A stretch of 64,000 nt of DNA from Bactrocera neohumeralis (taxonomy: Eukaryota > Arthropoda > Insecta > Diptera > Tephritidae): positions 10,515,368-10,579,367 of the forward strand of contig NC_065919.1 of NCBI RefSeq assembly GCF_024586455.1, written 5' to 3'. Positions 1 to 11,108 of this stretch are shown in pieces. Position 1 is the stretch's first letter. Each line of letters starts with the position of its first letter. The position numbers and the translations under genes were made by a program. The notes under the pieces are model-generated. The model worked only from the letters and a program-made list of their open reading frames with translations. It was not told the DNA's origin and did not search any database.

Positions 1-369
1 GTATGATTATGGTGTATATTTTGAGCATGAAACGCGTGCTTACTGGACCCGTCCCGATAAAGCTGAAATTTTTTCAAAAATGTTGACCGCACTCAAAGCC
101 AAAAACGCAGTAAAAATCAGCGATCAACCACCGTATTCATCTGGCTTGACTCCGTGTGATTTTTTGTTGTTCTCCAAACTGAAAGTGCCACTCCATGGAA
201 CCGGTTTTCAGCTGAGCGAAGAGATAAAACAAAATTCGCTGAAGGAGCTGAGGGTCATTCCAAAGAGTGATTATGAATAGTGTTTCGAGTACTGGAAAAT
301 CGTTGGCGTATGTACATTGCATCTGGTGGGGACTAATTTGAAGGCGACATAATAAATATTGAAGAATAA
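1..369 (+). pseudogene. mariner transposase, decayed 3' part
   Basis: This is the C-terminal part of a Tc1/mariner DDE transposase, cut by the left edge of the window. The reading frame runs from base 2 and contains PPYSSGLTPCDFLLFSKLK, the conserved mariner PPYSPDLAP-D-FLFPKLK block that carries the third catalytic Asp. A TAG at 278-280 interrupts it just before the expected C-terminal 'CFEDWK' helix, which is still readable as CFEYWK. A frameshift follows, and the terminal FEGDIINIEE is found in another frame up to the natural stop near 369. It is clearly dead. The C-terminal wording closely matches the fragment at 19330-19760, so both probably come from one subfamily. Confidence 0.85.
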
Positions 370-2400
370 TTAAATATTTTGCGTTTTACTTACAATTTTC
401 GTCACAATTTATACATATTGTATAGTGTCTCTGACATTTATATCTGGATGTTAACCTATTCGGGGTATAAAAACCAATTTCCGTGTATGCACTGAGTGCC
501 GTAAAGCAGGAAATCGCATCTTTCGCTTACTTAAGCTAAAATCGAAGCCTTGAACTACGAAACATAAACAACAACAATAACCAGCTTATATGCGACAACT
601 CAAATGCTAACATTGACACTGAAATCTACGCCACGCTTAAGCTGAAAAGTACCTAACGGCAAACAATAACAAATGCAAAGTGAAAAGATCAGCAAAACAG
701 AAAGCAAAAAATACATGCAATATAAATAAAATAAACAGCAAAGTGTTGGTGAAGCCGTGGCGACCATAAAAGCTTGGCAGCCGCGACTCATATTACGTTG
801 GAAAAATCGAGTAAGTCAATTGCTAGCAAAAACCACAACGAGTAGTTGCATTGGCTGGCTGTACACACATGCCAACACACTTATACGGTTATATGTGGCA
901 CCCACGCGTCGCACTTGAGGCCACGCCAAGCGCCACAGTTGACGCCGTGTGGGCGTTTGTTTGCGTTAATATTTTGTAAGCGAACACGATAAGTTTACAG
1001 CAAACACAAACAAGCTGCCACCTATTCAAGCTGCGGCAGCGACAGCGGCAGCGGCAGCGGCGTGAAAGTGAGCACGAAAACCGAGCGCAGCAATGTACGC
1101 ATGAGTAGCGTGTGTAAAAATATAGAACGCCAACAAATAAGTATGCGGCATGCCACTTGTGTTGTTGTGAGTGTGCAGAGCCGAGATTTTTCAACACGAA
1201 GCGAATAAAGTGCTTGAACATAAACAATACAAACACACACTCACTCACGCATGTCTGCATAAATGTTGTAACATAATTTTGCCGGTTCGTGTGTGTGTGT
1301 GTGTGGAGTGAGCGCACGTGTGAGCATGTTCTGAGTTAATTAGCAGTGAGCAGTTTGTTGCTGCACTGACACAGAGCTTTGATGTGCGCATAATGCGAAA
1401 TCCTAAACCGGCACTGATGAACGTGGCATGTGCGAAGACGCTTGAAGACGTCTACAAAAAGTTGACGCTTTCAAGTGACCGACAGCAAACGGAAAGCATG
1501 CAAACAGCAATAATATTCAGCAAACAGATATTCAAGTCAACGCACATATGCAAGTGCAGACATCACTCATACGCAGTGGTGGGCGCTGCAAAAGGGAAAG
1601 CTTGCGAGATGGTTGCTGCGACTGACAAAATGTTGTGTTGTTGCTCATGTTTGTTGTTGTAAGGCGCTGAATTAACCTTGAAATTAAATGTGCGCACGTC
1701 TAGACATTATTAAAAAGTCAAACAACTTATACAAACACACAAGAAAAGTTAAGCATTTGCAGCCGACAATGGGCAATAAGCAGGCGACTGCGATTCGAAT
1801 TGTCGGAAAACCGCAATGGGCATGAAAGTGAAATGTTTATGAGGCGGAATTTATGTGAAGATTAGGCTTATCTCGCCAGGCAATAAAAATTCCTTGCGCA
1901 CTTCACTGCCACACGGGGCCAACTGTAGTTGTGCATTGGGTAAGAGTGCTGAACATTTTTAAAATAGAAAAGAAAATAAAATATGATGGTTAAAAATGGA
2001 ATATTTTAGCAAATCGGTAATAGGGGTCAAAATTGCCATCAGGTGCTGGTGCACGCAATTTTTAATTTATCTCAACTTTTTTATTTCGCAATAGAAGAGG
2101 ACCAGTAAGCCATCGCAATTATAAATTTATCTTGAACCTTTCTATTTTGCAAGAAAAAAGGAGCTGTCACCAACACTGTGCTAATATGTAATGAATATCT
2201 GTGTATGATTCAAAACGGAACGCCAGCAGTCAATAGATTTATGGTACAGCATATTTTGGTTACTCTTAATGGGCTACGTTGGCTTTGAAATTTCAAAAAA
2301 TTGTTTTATTTTATTTTTTTTAATTCTTTTTTAATTTTTTTTATTAAAAAAAAACGTTTTTTTTTATATTATAATATGCCTAAAATACTTTACCCATGTT
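370..2400. other. non-coding stretch with simple repeats
   Basis: No supported gene. A degenerate 'GGGGTATAAA' motif near 460-470 resembles the decayed 3' end of the dispersed repeat described at 17455-17840. Around 1030-1065 is a short AGCGGC-type trinucleotide run, and near 1285-1305 a GT run. The long minus-strand open frame across this part is Cys/Arg-rich because of these repeats. Bases 2290-2365 are homopolymer-rich A/T. Confidence 0.5.
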
Positions 2401-3640
2401 TGAAGGCAATTGCAATAAAGTGTGGTAGCTAGAATCTTTGGGAGAGCGGCCCGTCTGATACGACTGGTCGGCTTTTACAATCGTTGATCGTGTTTTTCTC
2501 GAAACATCGTATTTAAAGTCGGTACTCACGATTTCTCAGAAGCTTGTGAAGCGAACTTATTGAAAATTTGCACTGCGTTTATAAATATGAGGACCTCGTG
2601 ATTGATCGGAGGCTTCTTTCCGATCATAATTATTTTTTTCTAGGCAATTTCTGGCAAAAATTCGACCTGTGTTTTTACAAATTTGCCAAAAATTCAGTTT
2701 TTTCAAATTTTTCCATTAATCACGATCTAGTATACACATTTACTAATCGATGAAATTTGATTTTTCAATTTTTGATGAATCCTTCGTCTGTTATGCTGCC
2801 CACCGCGAATAGATGTGTTTGCGCAATGCCTGTGGAAACCAGTTGCCAATGACTGAATTTAAAGAAACAAATTATGAAAAATTCACCAAATATTAGTCAA
2901 AAATTGCTCCTTGACATGCTCCAAAGTTGTAATAAATTAATTCATTTATTGAACGTTAAAAAAATTGTTGAAAATAAGCATTTTTTCGTTCGCCAAAAAC
3001 CACGTAACCCTTTAAATAAATTAAATGAAAATTTGGCTTGGAATATTTTTGATGCCAATGTATGCAATTGTATTCTCCCTTGCATCGAGGTATACTATAG
3101 CGCCTAAAGACATCTTGGTTAGTGATCTAAAGAAGATTTATGTACATTTATTTGAGAAAGAAAGCTATGACTTCATCGTTGTAAGTCCAGACTCCCCTTA
3201 GTCTTAAAAGGCGCAGTTAGTGTGCAATTATGAAGGAAATTATTGCTTTAAATATAGTAGTAGATAGTATATGCCTTTAAAAATGGAATGCTAAAATATA
3301 TCTCAAGTGGCGCATATACCTCAAAAGTGTAGCCGCTCAGTCCAATCAGCTTCATCATCTTCAAATGCATTTTTCTCGAAACAACTTTTTTCAAATTTGC
3401 CTGGGTGATTATTTGAAGACAATTAAACCGATCGCTATCAAATTCTGTAGGTACATATATACATAGTTCTCCACACAATGCCGCACTAATTTTTGATCTG
3501 ATAAAGGGACGAGTTTTGGCAGTCAACCAACTCTAAACCGCTTCACTATTGCATGTATATTTGCACTGCTGGTATAGTAAGGCTTGTTTGCAAAAAAAAT
3601 CTTAAATTCTTTGGTTTAGTTTTTGTTAGGCGTCTTATCG
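2401..3640. other. uncharacterised AT-rich stretch
   Basis: No recognisable coding sequence. The phrase TTTTTCTCGAAAC occurs twice (near 2493 and 3370), so parts may belong to an old dispersed repeat, but no ends are visible. Confidence 0.35.
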
Positions 3641-4590
3641 AAGTTACAAGTTGGAAAACAGCATTTTCGGCATATTTTACTGTTTCAATATCAAAAGTGA
3701 AAAAATGCAGTTCGAAAATTATTTTATGTGTACGGAGAAGATATGTTGGCCAAAATTGGTTTGCAAAATTTCATATCGGTATTTTCGATCTCGAGGATGT
3801 ATAACGTCCTGGGAGGACTTTTGAAGCTCATGTGGGTAACATAAAGTCGTTGATCGATGCAAATCATCGAGTAGCAACTTGAAAAATTGTTGAAAGTTTA
3901 GATTTGTCCAACGCATTCGTTTACAAGCACATGGAATGTGGAGAATTATTTTCGGAGCTTGACATATGACATATACAGATGAAGAAAATCATCGCAATAA
4001 CGCCTGCTATTTGTTTATCAAACGTCAAAGAAGTGATTAAATAAGTGCGATGTTACTGGCGAAGAAAAGTGGGTTTTTTTACAAGAATGGAAAGCATCAG
4101 AAACCATGGTCTAAAAAGAATGAACCAGCTCAAACTACTTCGAAGGCTGGTAGTCGCCAATAGAAGTAATTTTTTCTGTCTGGGGTGATTTCAAGGGGAT
4201 CGTTTATTTTGAGCTTTTCGGCGATGCAAAATGGAAAATTCGCCAAAAGCTTTTTTTAAGTTTAAAAGGGATGTTTGTAGTACACCCTATGCTATTTTCC
4301 AGACTTGGCACCTTCAGACTATTACTTAATCATGACTTAGAAAAATTGTTTGGAAAGGAAATCTTCAACCTCAAATCAGAACGTCAAAAGCTGGAAGTAT
4401 ATCCACCACATTCTTCAGTCTTGGGATCTTCGGACTATTACTTCTTCCGGTTACGCTGAAATCAGAACATCAAGAAGCACTTGAAACAGTTTTTTACCAG
4501 TAAGAATAAAATTTGTATGAGCGTGGAATCAAAATGGTGCCCAAAAGATGGCAAAGTTTTATTTTACAATTGATAAGGGAGTTGCTTTAT
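3640..4590 (+). pseudogene. near-full-length decayed mariner (mauritiana/Mos1-like)
   Basis: A transposase can be followed through frameshifts for most of its length. An N-terminal 'QNWFAKF..G.FDLEDV' HTH region lies near 3745-3800, then 'KSLIDANHRVAT' and 'IVESLDLSN' at 3845-3910. 'TGEEKW' near 4050 replaces the usual TGDEKW around the first catalytic Asp (D to E). 'NEPAQTTSKAG' follows near 4120, then 'VYFEL' near 4207, and finally 'PPHSSVLGSSDYYFF' and an 'RW' C-terminus near 4400-4560. In-frame stops and shifts occur throughout. The segment carrying the PPYSPDLAPSDY block is present twice (about 4283-4325 and 4399-4445), an internal duplication. Terminal repeats were not resolved. Confidence 0.85.
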
Positions 4591-5135
4591 TTTTTTATAT
4601 ACCAAGAAGCGCCATGTTGCACGCTGTCACACTAGGTGTGCGCTTTTACAAAATGCTAAAAAATAACTTTTGGGCAACTGAATAATTGCTACCGACTGCT
4701 CAAAAATAATTTTTGGTTGGGTTTTCGAGACAAAAAGTTTTTGCAGATAATATAGAGAGTTATCGATATATGGAAAAAGCAAATCTTTTTTCCGGGTCGA
4801 GGGCTTGAAAACTATTCTGTCTCGCGTAATATTATGTGAAATTTTATAATTTATGCGTCTTTCCTCTTTAAATAATAGTTATGTTCAATATTTATGTTTA
4901 AATAGTGAATTTACCCGTAATTAAAAATATTTCTAATTAAAATTCAAACAAATATGCCGGCAACTTTCCTGCAAAATTGCTGAAAATACATATTAATATT
5001 GCGAATATTGCATGTTTCTTAATTGATCACAGTGTATTTTTTTAACAGAGAAGTATGTATGTTACTGTTGACATTTAATTTTGCAAAAATTTCTGCTAAT
5101 ATTTATGTTGCGCTAGTAACGAAGCAATGAAAATG
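4591..5135. other. AT-rich non-coding stretch
   Basis: Nothing recognised beyond a small palindrome CACACTAGGTGTG near 4627. Confidence 0.4.
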
Positions 5136-5139
5136 GACA

Positions 5140-5340
5140 CGGCGTATGAGTAACTTTTTGACGAACGTAGGCATATAAATTTACATATCATAAAATATAA
5201 TTTTAACGTCATTAATATTATAAAAAAGGTTAAAAGTTATACGCAGTTAAAGTTATACATAAAATTTACTGCGCTTTCATGCAGTACACCATGTCGTATG
5301 AGCAACGCAACATTTATAAGGCGCTTGAATGACAGCTCAG
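5140..5340 (+). repeat. dispersed repeat, CACCATGTCGTATGAGC family
   Basis: The motif CACCATGTCGTATGAGCAAC is present at about 5287, with a weaker copy (ACACGGCGTATGAGTAAC) near 5138. Between them is 'AAAGTTATACGCAGTTAAAG'. The same motif recurs at about 31962 and 60417, and the reverse complement of the linker is found at about 32003-32041. This is a dispersed, probably transposon-derived family of unknown class. Confidence 0.6.
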
Positions 5341-5454
5341 CCTATTGATACATAATTCAAACTGCGTTGAACAATATTTTTAGAATAAAAAACTAAGAAA
5401 AACGTTAATTTCAGTTGTGCAGAAGCTAAGTCTCCTTAACAAATACTATAGGTT

Positions 5455-5880
5455 CCTTACAATAACTCGCTTGCGATGGTTCGGTTTGTACGGCAGCTAC
5501 AGTATATGCTATAGTCATCCGATCTGAACAATTTCTTCGGAGATTACATTATTGCTATAGTTAATGATTTCAGCCAAATTTCGTGGATATATCCCCTCAA
5601 ATGCAAAAGTTTTTCGTACAAGCACTTAATACCGATCATTATGTTCGTATGGCAGCTATATATTATAGTGCTCCGATATTGGCAGTACTGATAAATGAAA
5701 AGCTTCTTGAGGAGACAAGAACGTGTGCAACATTTCTGGTAAATATCTCAAACAGTGGGAGACTAGTACGCATATATGTATATGGCCAAATCGACTGAGC
5801 TTATCATTTTAGGGTCTTCGGCGTATATGGGTGTTAGAAATTTAGTCAGGTTATAAAAAATCAACTTGGGAATTAATGGA
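5455..5880 (+). repeat. dispersed 'GGCAGCTATATG' repeat, two units
   Basis: Two diverged units each contain the landmark 'GTTCG..TTGTACGGCAGCTA..TATGCTATAGT' followed by 'CCGATCTGAACAATTTCTTC' or a relative. An AAATTTCGTG segment and a 'GGGTCTTCGGCGT' segment near 5812 follow. Further copies are at 17455, 20640 (minus), 54640 and 60730. From memory, this wording resembles Helitron-like DINE-type repeats of Drosophila; that assignment is inference. Confidence 0.6.
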
Positions 5881-5889
5881 CACCCTCAT

Positions 5890-7689
5890 ATTATATACAC
5901 TTTATTTATTCATAATTACCAAGTTTAAATTGACGCTTCGTCTTGCTACATCACTCTATTCACCGACATATGCGCTGAATGTTTCGTGTGCCTGCCTGGA
6001 TTGAAAGCAATTACATAATATACATATTGCCTCCACATTTATACACGACCATACTAAAGTGCTAGCAGATATGAGTAGTCTTTTCTTTATTTGCTGCTGC
6101 TTTTATCACACCACTATATACATATATTGTATTGTATGCTAGCTCGGCGCATAAATGCTTATGATTAACATAATTTTCCATTATCTCAGCTAACGGTGGG
6201 CAGCCATTCTTTGCGCGCACAACATTTTATTTTATCTACCACACCTGCTGGTATAATGCTCGCTAAAACCCTCATTATAGTTTCTCTTTTGTGTTCGCCT
6301 TTTTCTCGCTTTCATGTGCACATGCTTATTGTCATACTTATGCCTGCATTATGTGTGTGCTAGAAGCGCACGGCTTGGGTTTTTTGGCGAAAAATTTGCT
6401 TTTCATCAAATGATATGCGCATTTTAAGTAGCTTTTTGTGGCAAAGCGAAAAAAAAAAAACGATGACGCACATTCGGATGCGATAACAATACCATGTGCA
6501 ACAAAAGTGTGGCAGCAACAACTACTGAGCGTGATGGTTGCCGGTGGCTTGTGCATTAGTGGCGAGAGTTGTGGCAAACTTTCGAGCCGAAAATTCGTAA
6601 AAAATTTAGTTAAGACTCTAACGTGCTAATAAAAATATATTAAAAGAATAATCGCCATTAAAATTAACTTTTTAAAAGCCACAACTTAAAGCTTGAATAA
6701 TTTCTTTGATTTATTTATTAATATTTTTATTCATTATTATGCAGCTTAAATCTGTGTCTCTGCAATGATTAACTTCAAGCAAGCTTCTGGCTTCTCCCTG
6801 TACAAGCAGCGACAAAATGAGGGTAACGTGCATACGGCACGCTTAAAGAATTGTAAGCGTATAGAAGAAAATGAAGAAGAATGGAAGAAAAGGCAAAAGT
6901 AATGGCAGTTAAGTATGTATTAATGCAAGATGACAAGCAGAAGTTAGAGAACGCAAGACCCGCAACCACGGCACCACGAGCAAATGAGCTAACAAAAAGC
7001 CGCACACGCACACACATGCGCAACTACTGCATAGCTCAGCTTACAATGCTCGCACTTACGAATAGTTACGTGTGTGTGTGTTAGCGCAGCTACGGGTGCT
7101 TATTAGATTACAGCGCCGTCACTTTTACATAACAATAAATACAAATTAGGCACGCGTGCATTATGTACGCGCGTGTGTGTGGCAGCGTGATGTGGCGCGA
7201 ATACCCGGCGGCCGTGCGCAACGTTGCTAGACGTCAGTTGTTGAGCTAGGCATTGTTGTGTGTCTCAACTCTACGCAGCCTACTTGCTTATTCTTGTCTT
7301 TTTGCTGTTGTTATTTGCTGTGGCATTGCTGCGTCGGTTCATTATTCGCTTGGCGACGCTGTGCGTTTGCTAGGCAATGCGCAGTTAGCGTGGCGCGGGA
7401 CATCGCTTCGTTGCTACGCGCTTTATGAGGCGCATCTCGTGGTTTCGGTTCATGCGGGTTACACTCGGTTAAATAATTTCCATGTTGATTTGAATTTATT
7501 TCGAAATGCGTGTGCTTTTTAGGCTCACTTATTTCCTTTTTTCGTTCTATTCTCAAGCCGCAAAGCACATACAGTGGACAGTTTAAGTAAACCACAAACG
7601 CTTATTGACATTAAATATATATGAACAATGACTTGAAATAGTACTATGTACTATATATAGTAAATGGTATGTAACATTATATATGTATG
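5890..7689. other. non-coding stretch, no gene seen
   Basis: Ordinary AT-rich sequence with short GT runs (near 7070 and 7165). The open frames here have no recognisable domain and lack flanking splice signals that would make a gene. Confidence 0.4.
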
Positions 7690-7691
7690 TA

Positions 7692-8458
7692 TCGTCACCT
7701 AAAATGCAAAATAACGTAACATCATTTGTCTTACGCTCGCAGGCGAAGGAAAAAACATATGTGACCTGGTCTACGAAAAGGAAGCTAACGTGCGAAAACT
7801 AGTTTTCTGGGAAAAGCTGTTAAAAATAATCGTCAGTTTCTCGTTATCTCATTAATTGTTCTCCTTTTCTTTGACACCTAAGCCCCCCTTCCGTAGACCA
7901 GGTCACATATAATAGAAAACACTCATATTGAGCCAAGTTTTGGTTATAAAATGGTTATATATTGGTTATATGTTGCTTATATATTGGTTATCATACACTA
8001 ATATTGAAACAAAATTTGAGTTTTCGTTATAAAATGGTTATACATTGGTTATTATATCTGACAAAAATTTTAAATTTTTTTTTTTTTGATGAAACATAAC
8101 ATCACTTTTCATAAGTTTATTTGCGAAGGAAAGACGATATAATAGAAACCGCTTGTATTGAACCAAGTTTGAGTATTGGTTATAATATGGTTATATTTTG
8201 GTTATATGTTGCTTATATATTGGTTATAAAATGGTTATATGTTGCTTATATATTGGTTATCATACACTCATATTGAAACAAAATTTGAATTTTGGTTATA
8301 AAATGGTTATATATTGGTTATATCTGACAGCCGATGCTTAATATTTTATGCTACCATATATATATATAATATGATGCAGTAAATGGTAAGCAATAAAAAA
8401 GTCAATAGTTATAGCGCGATAATTATAATGATACGTAGTTTTGCATTTCAGTTGACGA
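7692..8458. mobile_element. MITE family A, copy 1 (minisatellite-bearing, TA target site)
   Basis: The left end reads TCGTCACCTAAAATGCAAAA and the right end, reverse-complemented, TCGTCAACTGAAATGCAAAA, so the termini are inverted repeats. Flanking dinucleotides are TA at 7690-7691 and TA at 8459-8460, the Tc1/mariner-type target duplication. The interior holds repeats of 'TGGTTATATATTGGTTATAA' in two half-blocks, each opening with GCGAAGGAAA...ATAATAGAAA (about 7744 and 8123). There is no coding capacity. A second element (7760-7907) has inserted in the first half-block. The same termini and 3' interior (TAAGCAATAAAAAA) are found at 40347-40595, and related termini at 15926-16487. Confidence 0.85.
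7760..7907. mobile_element. MITE family B, nested insertion
   Basis: This is a 148-bp element whose ends are inverted repeats: TGTGACCTGGTCTACG is identical at both ends, extending to about 27 bp with four mismatches. It is flanked by TA on each side (7758-7759, 7908-7909). The host element's second half-block at 8123-8150 retains the uninterrupted sequence (ACGATATAATAG), showing the pre-insertion site with a single TA. It is non-autonomous with no coding capacity; TA targeting points to a Tc1/mariner-type transposase. Confidence 0.85.
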
Positions 8459-8771
8459 TATGCTGGTATAACTGGAGGTGAAATGTTTAATACTTGGTTA
8501 ACGGAGTAACGCAGACTCTGAATATTTTGCAAATGAGCTCGACTAAATTTACTTGTAAAACACGTTTCTAATCTTAGAATATGAGTAAATATGGTTTCAT
8601 CATTATTTTATGCTCTTAAATTAATCGTGTTAGTAGTTATATCATGCTCTCTAATAATAAAAAAACAATCCTCCTATAATTTTTTTTGTTTATTTCTTGT
8701 TAGTTTGGTTTAGTAAAATTCGTTTAAATCGCTTTCATATTAGCAGTGAAAGTATTTATGTAATTGCTTAC

Positions 8772-8888
8772 TGCAATCAGCTTCATCGGATTGGTCACGG
8801 CAATCGGGACTGCCATCACATACCCAAGAGCGTGGTATGCACTGTTCGGCATTCTTGCACTTCACCTCGTTCGGTGAGCAGAAATTCA
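8772..8888 (-). CDS. LDL-receptor class A exon (downstream of the pair)
   Basis: This 117-bp exon, read on the minus strand, is flanked by an acceptor (..AATTCACAG, 8889 onward) and a donor (GTAAGC, from 8771 downward). Joined in phase 1 to the previous exon it reads NFCSPNEVKCKN then AEQCIPRSWVCDGSPDC and RDQSDEADC. Six cysteines, the W-x-C-D-G core and the closing S-D-E form a complete LA module with its calcium-binding acids. LA modules bind lipoprotein or other ligands on the outer face of endocytic receptors. Both boundaries are phase 1, the classic shuffled-module arrangement. The C-x(5)-C-x(5)-C spacing is like LA modules of the VLDLR/lipophorin-receptor group, but the gene identity is not certain. 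No further exon of this gene was recognised to the left. Confidence 0.85.
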
Positions 8889-9165
8889 CTGTGAATTAGG
8901 TAATAATGTGATTAGAGTGCATGTTTGCTAGCTTAAGTAACTAATATTGTAGGCTATATTGAGTTAAGACTGTCGTGTGTTGGCCTAAAAAGTTGTACAA
9001 GTTTAATTTAACAAATTTTTCCACTCGCCAAAATGGTGTGTCTTAGCATTTTTTTCTTACACAATTTTCTTCTAATTTTGTTGGGTTACTTTACACTGTG
9101 TGTGTGTCTGTGTGTGTAGTCTGTTTCTATGTGTTTTTTTTGCTAGAAAAAAGCGCAGTACTTAC
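8889..9165 (-). other. intron between two LDLa exons
   Basis: A 277-bp phase-1 intron on the minus strand. It begins GTAAGTACTG (9165 downward) and ends ..CTAATTCACAG (8889). It contains a short GT run near 9100-9118. Confidence 0.8.
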
Positions 9166-9285
9166 TGCATAGCGTTGTTGCTTCGTCGGAGCCATCGGCG
9201 CAATCGCTCTCCTGATCGCAGCGCCATCTATTGGGTATACAGAAACCATTGTTGCATCTGAATTGTTCAGTGCCGCAGGTGGAGC
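9166..9285 (-). CDS. LDL-receptor class A exon (upstream of the pair)
   Basis: A 120-bp exon on the minus strand, with acceptor ..CTTCCATTTCAG just above 9285 and donor GTAAGTA below 9166. It reads STCGTEQFRCNNGFCIPNRW, then RCDQESDCADGSDEATTLC: one complete six-cysteine LA module with the calcium-cage motif (W-x-C-D..D-C-x-D-x-S-D-E). Phase is 1 at both ends, and the spliced A+TG junction into 8772-8888 keeps the frame. The extended tail 'DEATTLC' before the next module resembles a central LA pair of VLDLR/lipophorin receptors, hence my tentative family call. Exons encoding the signal peptide, other LA modules, EGF and YWTD domains and the membrane anchor are not recognised in the window; they probably lie beyond long introns. 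The transporter gene on the opposite strand lies in what would be this gene's upstream intron. Confidence 0.88.
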
Positions 9286-9499
9286 CTGAAATGGAAGCAT
9301 AAAATACAGCAAATTAAATAAGTATGAGACAAATTATAACAACTTAAAGCTGCGAGTAAGAGGCAATGCAAATTATTAATATATACTACGTGAGAAACAC
9401 TTTTGATATAAGAGAAACGTTTGATTTAGGAGTTTATATTCACTTGTCAAATTCAAAAAATCGTATTTTATTGCATTAATATCACCTATTGGAGTTTCG

Positions 9500-10545
9500 G
9501 AGTTTTCGGCCTGACATATAAATGGTGCTACTATAATAAAATTCATTTGATTTGACAGCTGTCAGATCATAAGTTTGCGAATTGTATCATTTTGAGTGAA
9601 GCAATTTTTGCTATTGTGAAAAAATGGACAAAAAAGATATACAATTTTACGTATCGATAAAATATTGCTTTTTGAAAGAAGAAGACACAGTTGAAGTAAG
9701 ATTATAGAACACCAGCGATTTTTATGCCAAGTTTAGATGTGGTGAAACCATTTTCGAAGACGGTGAACGCCGTGGATAGCCGAAAGAGACCGTTAAGTGA
9801 AGTTATTCGAGATAGCAGGGACTCTAAAGACTTGAACTGAATTTTCCGCGAATATTCCGATATGAGAAAGCTCGGTGCAAAGCGGGCGCCGCGCCAACTC
9901 ACTTTTGACCAAAAACAACGACGAGCTTATGATTTGGAGCTGTATTTGGGGATGTTGAAACATAATAAACCCGAGTTCTTGCGGCGATAAGTGACAACAA
10001 ATGATCACTTATGACATAGTTCCATCATTTCACTCTTAAGTACAATCGACGGACATCCGAGTGGACTCCACATGATAAACCCGCTTCAAAGTGTGGAAAA
10101 ATTTAACAATCGGCTGGCGAGGTTATGTCGCCTGTATTGTGGAGTGCACATGGAATAATTTTTATTTGCTCTCTTGAAGAGGGAAGGATCATCCACTGCG
10201 ACTATCACAAAGCGTTATTTGACCGTCTGAAGCACGAAAATCGGTCGCATTTGTAGAAAAAGAAACTACTGTTTCACCAAGACAAAGCAGTCTGTCATAA
10301 GGCAGTGAAAAAGAAAGCAAACATTTCTGAATTGGGCTTCAAATTTGCTTCCACATCCACCGTACTCTCAAGATCTGACCCCCAGCGCCTATCTTGATGA
10401 AGGAAAAGACAAATAGTCCTAAGAAGAAGGTAAAATGTTGGAAGGTCGCTATAATCAGTACATTATTCGTGAAGAGAACTATTTTGAATAAAAAAAAACG
10501 AATTTTGCCCAAAGATGTGTTTTCTTATGGTAGGCTGGGGACTTT
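9500..10545 (+). pseudogene. irritans-like mariner remnant, copy in block A
   Basis: Translating with frameshifts recovers a mariner transposase. 'MRKLGAKRAPRQLTFDQKQR' is at about 9861-9920, followed by a decayed catalytic core. A 'HQDKAVCHKA' derivative of the HHDNAPSH block is near 10277-10305, then 'LLPHPPYS'-like sequence near 10350-10370 and the tail 'REENYFE' near 10470. Stops and indels are frequent. Likely ends are the 'GGCCTGACAT' region near 9510 and 'TGGTAGGCTGGGG' near 10529, which are loosely inverted. The element forms the left part of a duplicated block; its sister is at 13080-13790. Confidence 0.8.
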
Positions 10546-10907
10546 TCATCTGTTATCTTGCGTCTGCTATCTTGCATGTATCTATTTTTCTGTTCCGCTG
10601 AGATGTCAAAATTAACAAATGGGCTATGAGTTTAAAGTTTAAGGTTAGCGCTGTATGATATTAGTGATACTCGTATTAACGATAAAATACATATATTTTT
10701 GAGCGGTAAATTAATTAAAGGTTTATTAAAAGTAAATATTTTACATGCAACGCCTGTTATCTTGCATATAGTGCTTATTAAAATATGATACTATAAAAAA
10801 ATACAACGAAATAAAGAAATGTAACTTAATGGATTTTCAATTGTATCTGAAAGCCGTAAAGATTAGTAGAGTAATGCTGCTGTTATCAAAACATAACACA
10901 ATTGCTA
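10546..10907 (+). repeat. duplicated 5' flank of transporter exon 1 (block A)
   Basis: Bases about 10610-11030 align with about 13785-14208. Shared landmarks include GAGCGGTAAAT.AATTAAAGG, 'TTATTAAA.GTAAATATTT.A', 'TGGATTTTCA.TTGT' and 'TTGAGTCTTCGAGCAGTAAA'. Divergence is visible throughout, so the duplication is not recent. It probably includes the 5' UTR and promoter of the transporter, though I see no certain TATA or initiator. Confidence 0.75.
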
Positions 10908-11024
10908 ATGCATTCAGTTGTAGTTGAGTCTTCGAGCAGTAAACATTTGTAAAGTTATGACGATGTTACCGAAGCAAATAACCGCCGAGCTTCCTGGAAT
11001 GATTGTGGCTGAAACTGGCGGCAA
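10908..11024 (+). pseudogene. inactivated exon 1 of the SLC17-like transporter
   Basis: Compared with the intact sister exon at 14087-14201, this copy starts ATG CAT TCA GTT but has a CAG-to-TAG-type change (CAA to TAA, codon 15, 10950-10952). It also has a 2-bp insertion near 10983-10986 and a TGA replacing an AGA codon. The donor (GGCAA|GTATAG at 11024/11025) is kept, and the 84-bp intron to the acceptor at 11108 is intact. The phase needed by exon 2 (phase 1) is met only in the uninterrupted sister frame. If the gene is active it must use another start, for example ATG 11069 in the retained intron, which is open into exon 2, or an unseen upstream exon. Confidence 0.75.
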
Positions 11025-11108
11025 GTATAGCGCATTTGCTGTAGAACAACGCACTCATTTTTGACGCTATGCTGACTAACCGTGGGTGTTGCTTTATGTT
11101 TTCAATAG

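Noticed and set aside
889..1317. 142-codon minus-strand open frame
   Set aside because: Its Cys-Arg and His-Thr runs come from AGCGGC and GT repeats; no domain or splice signals.
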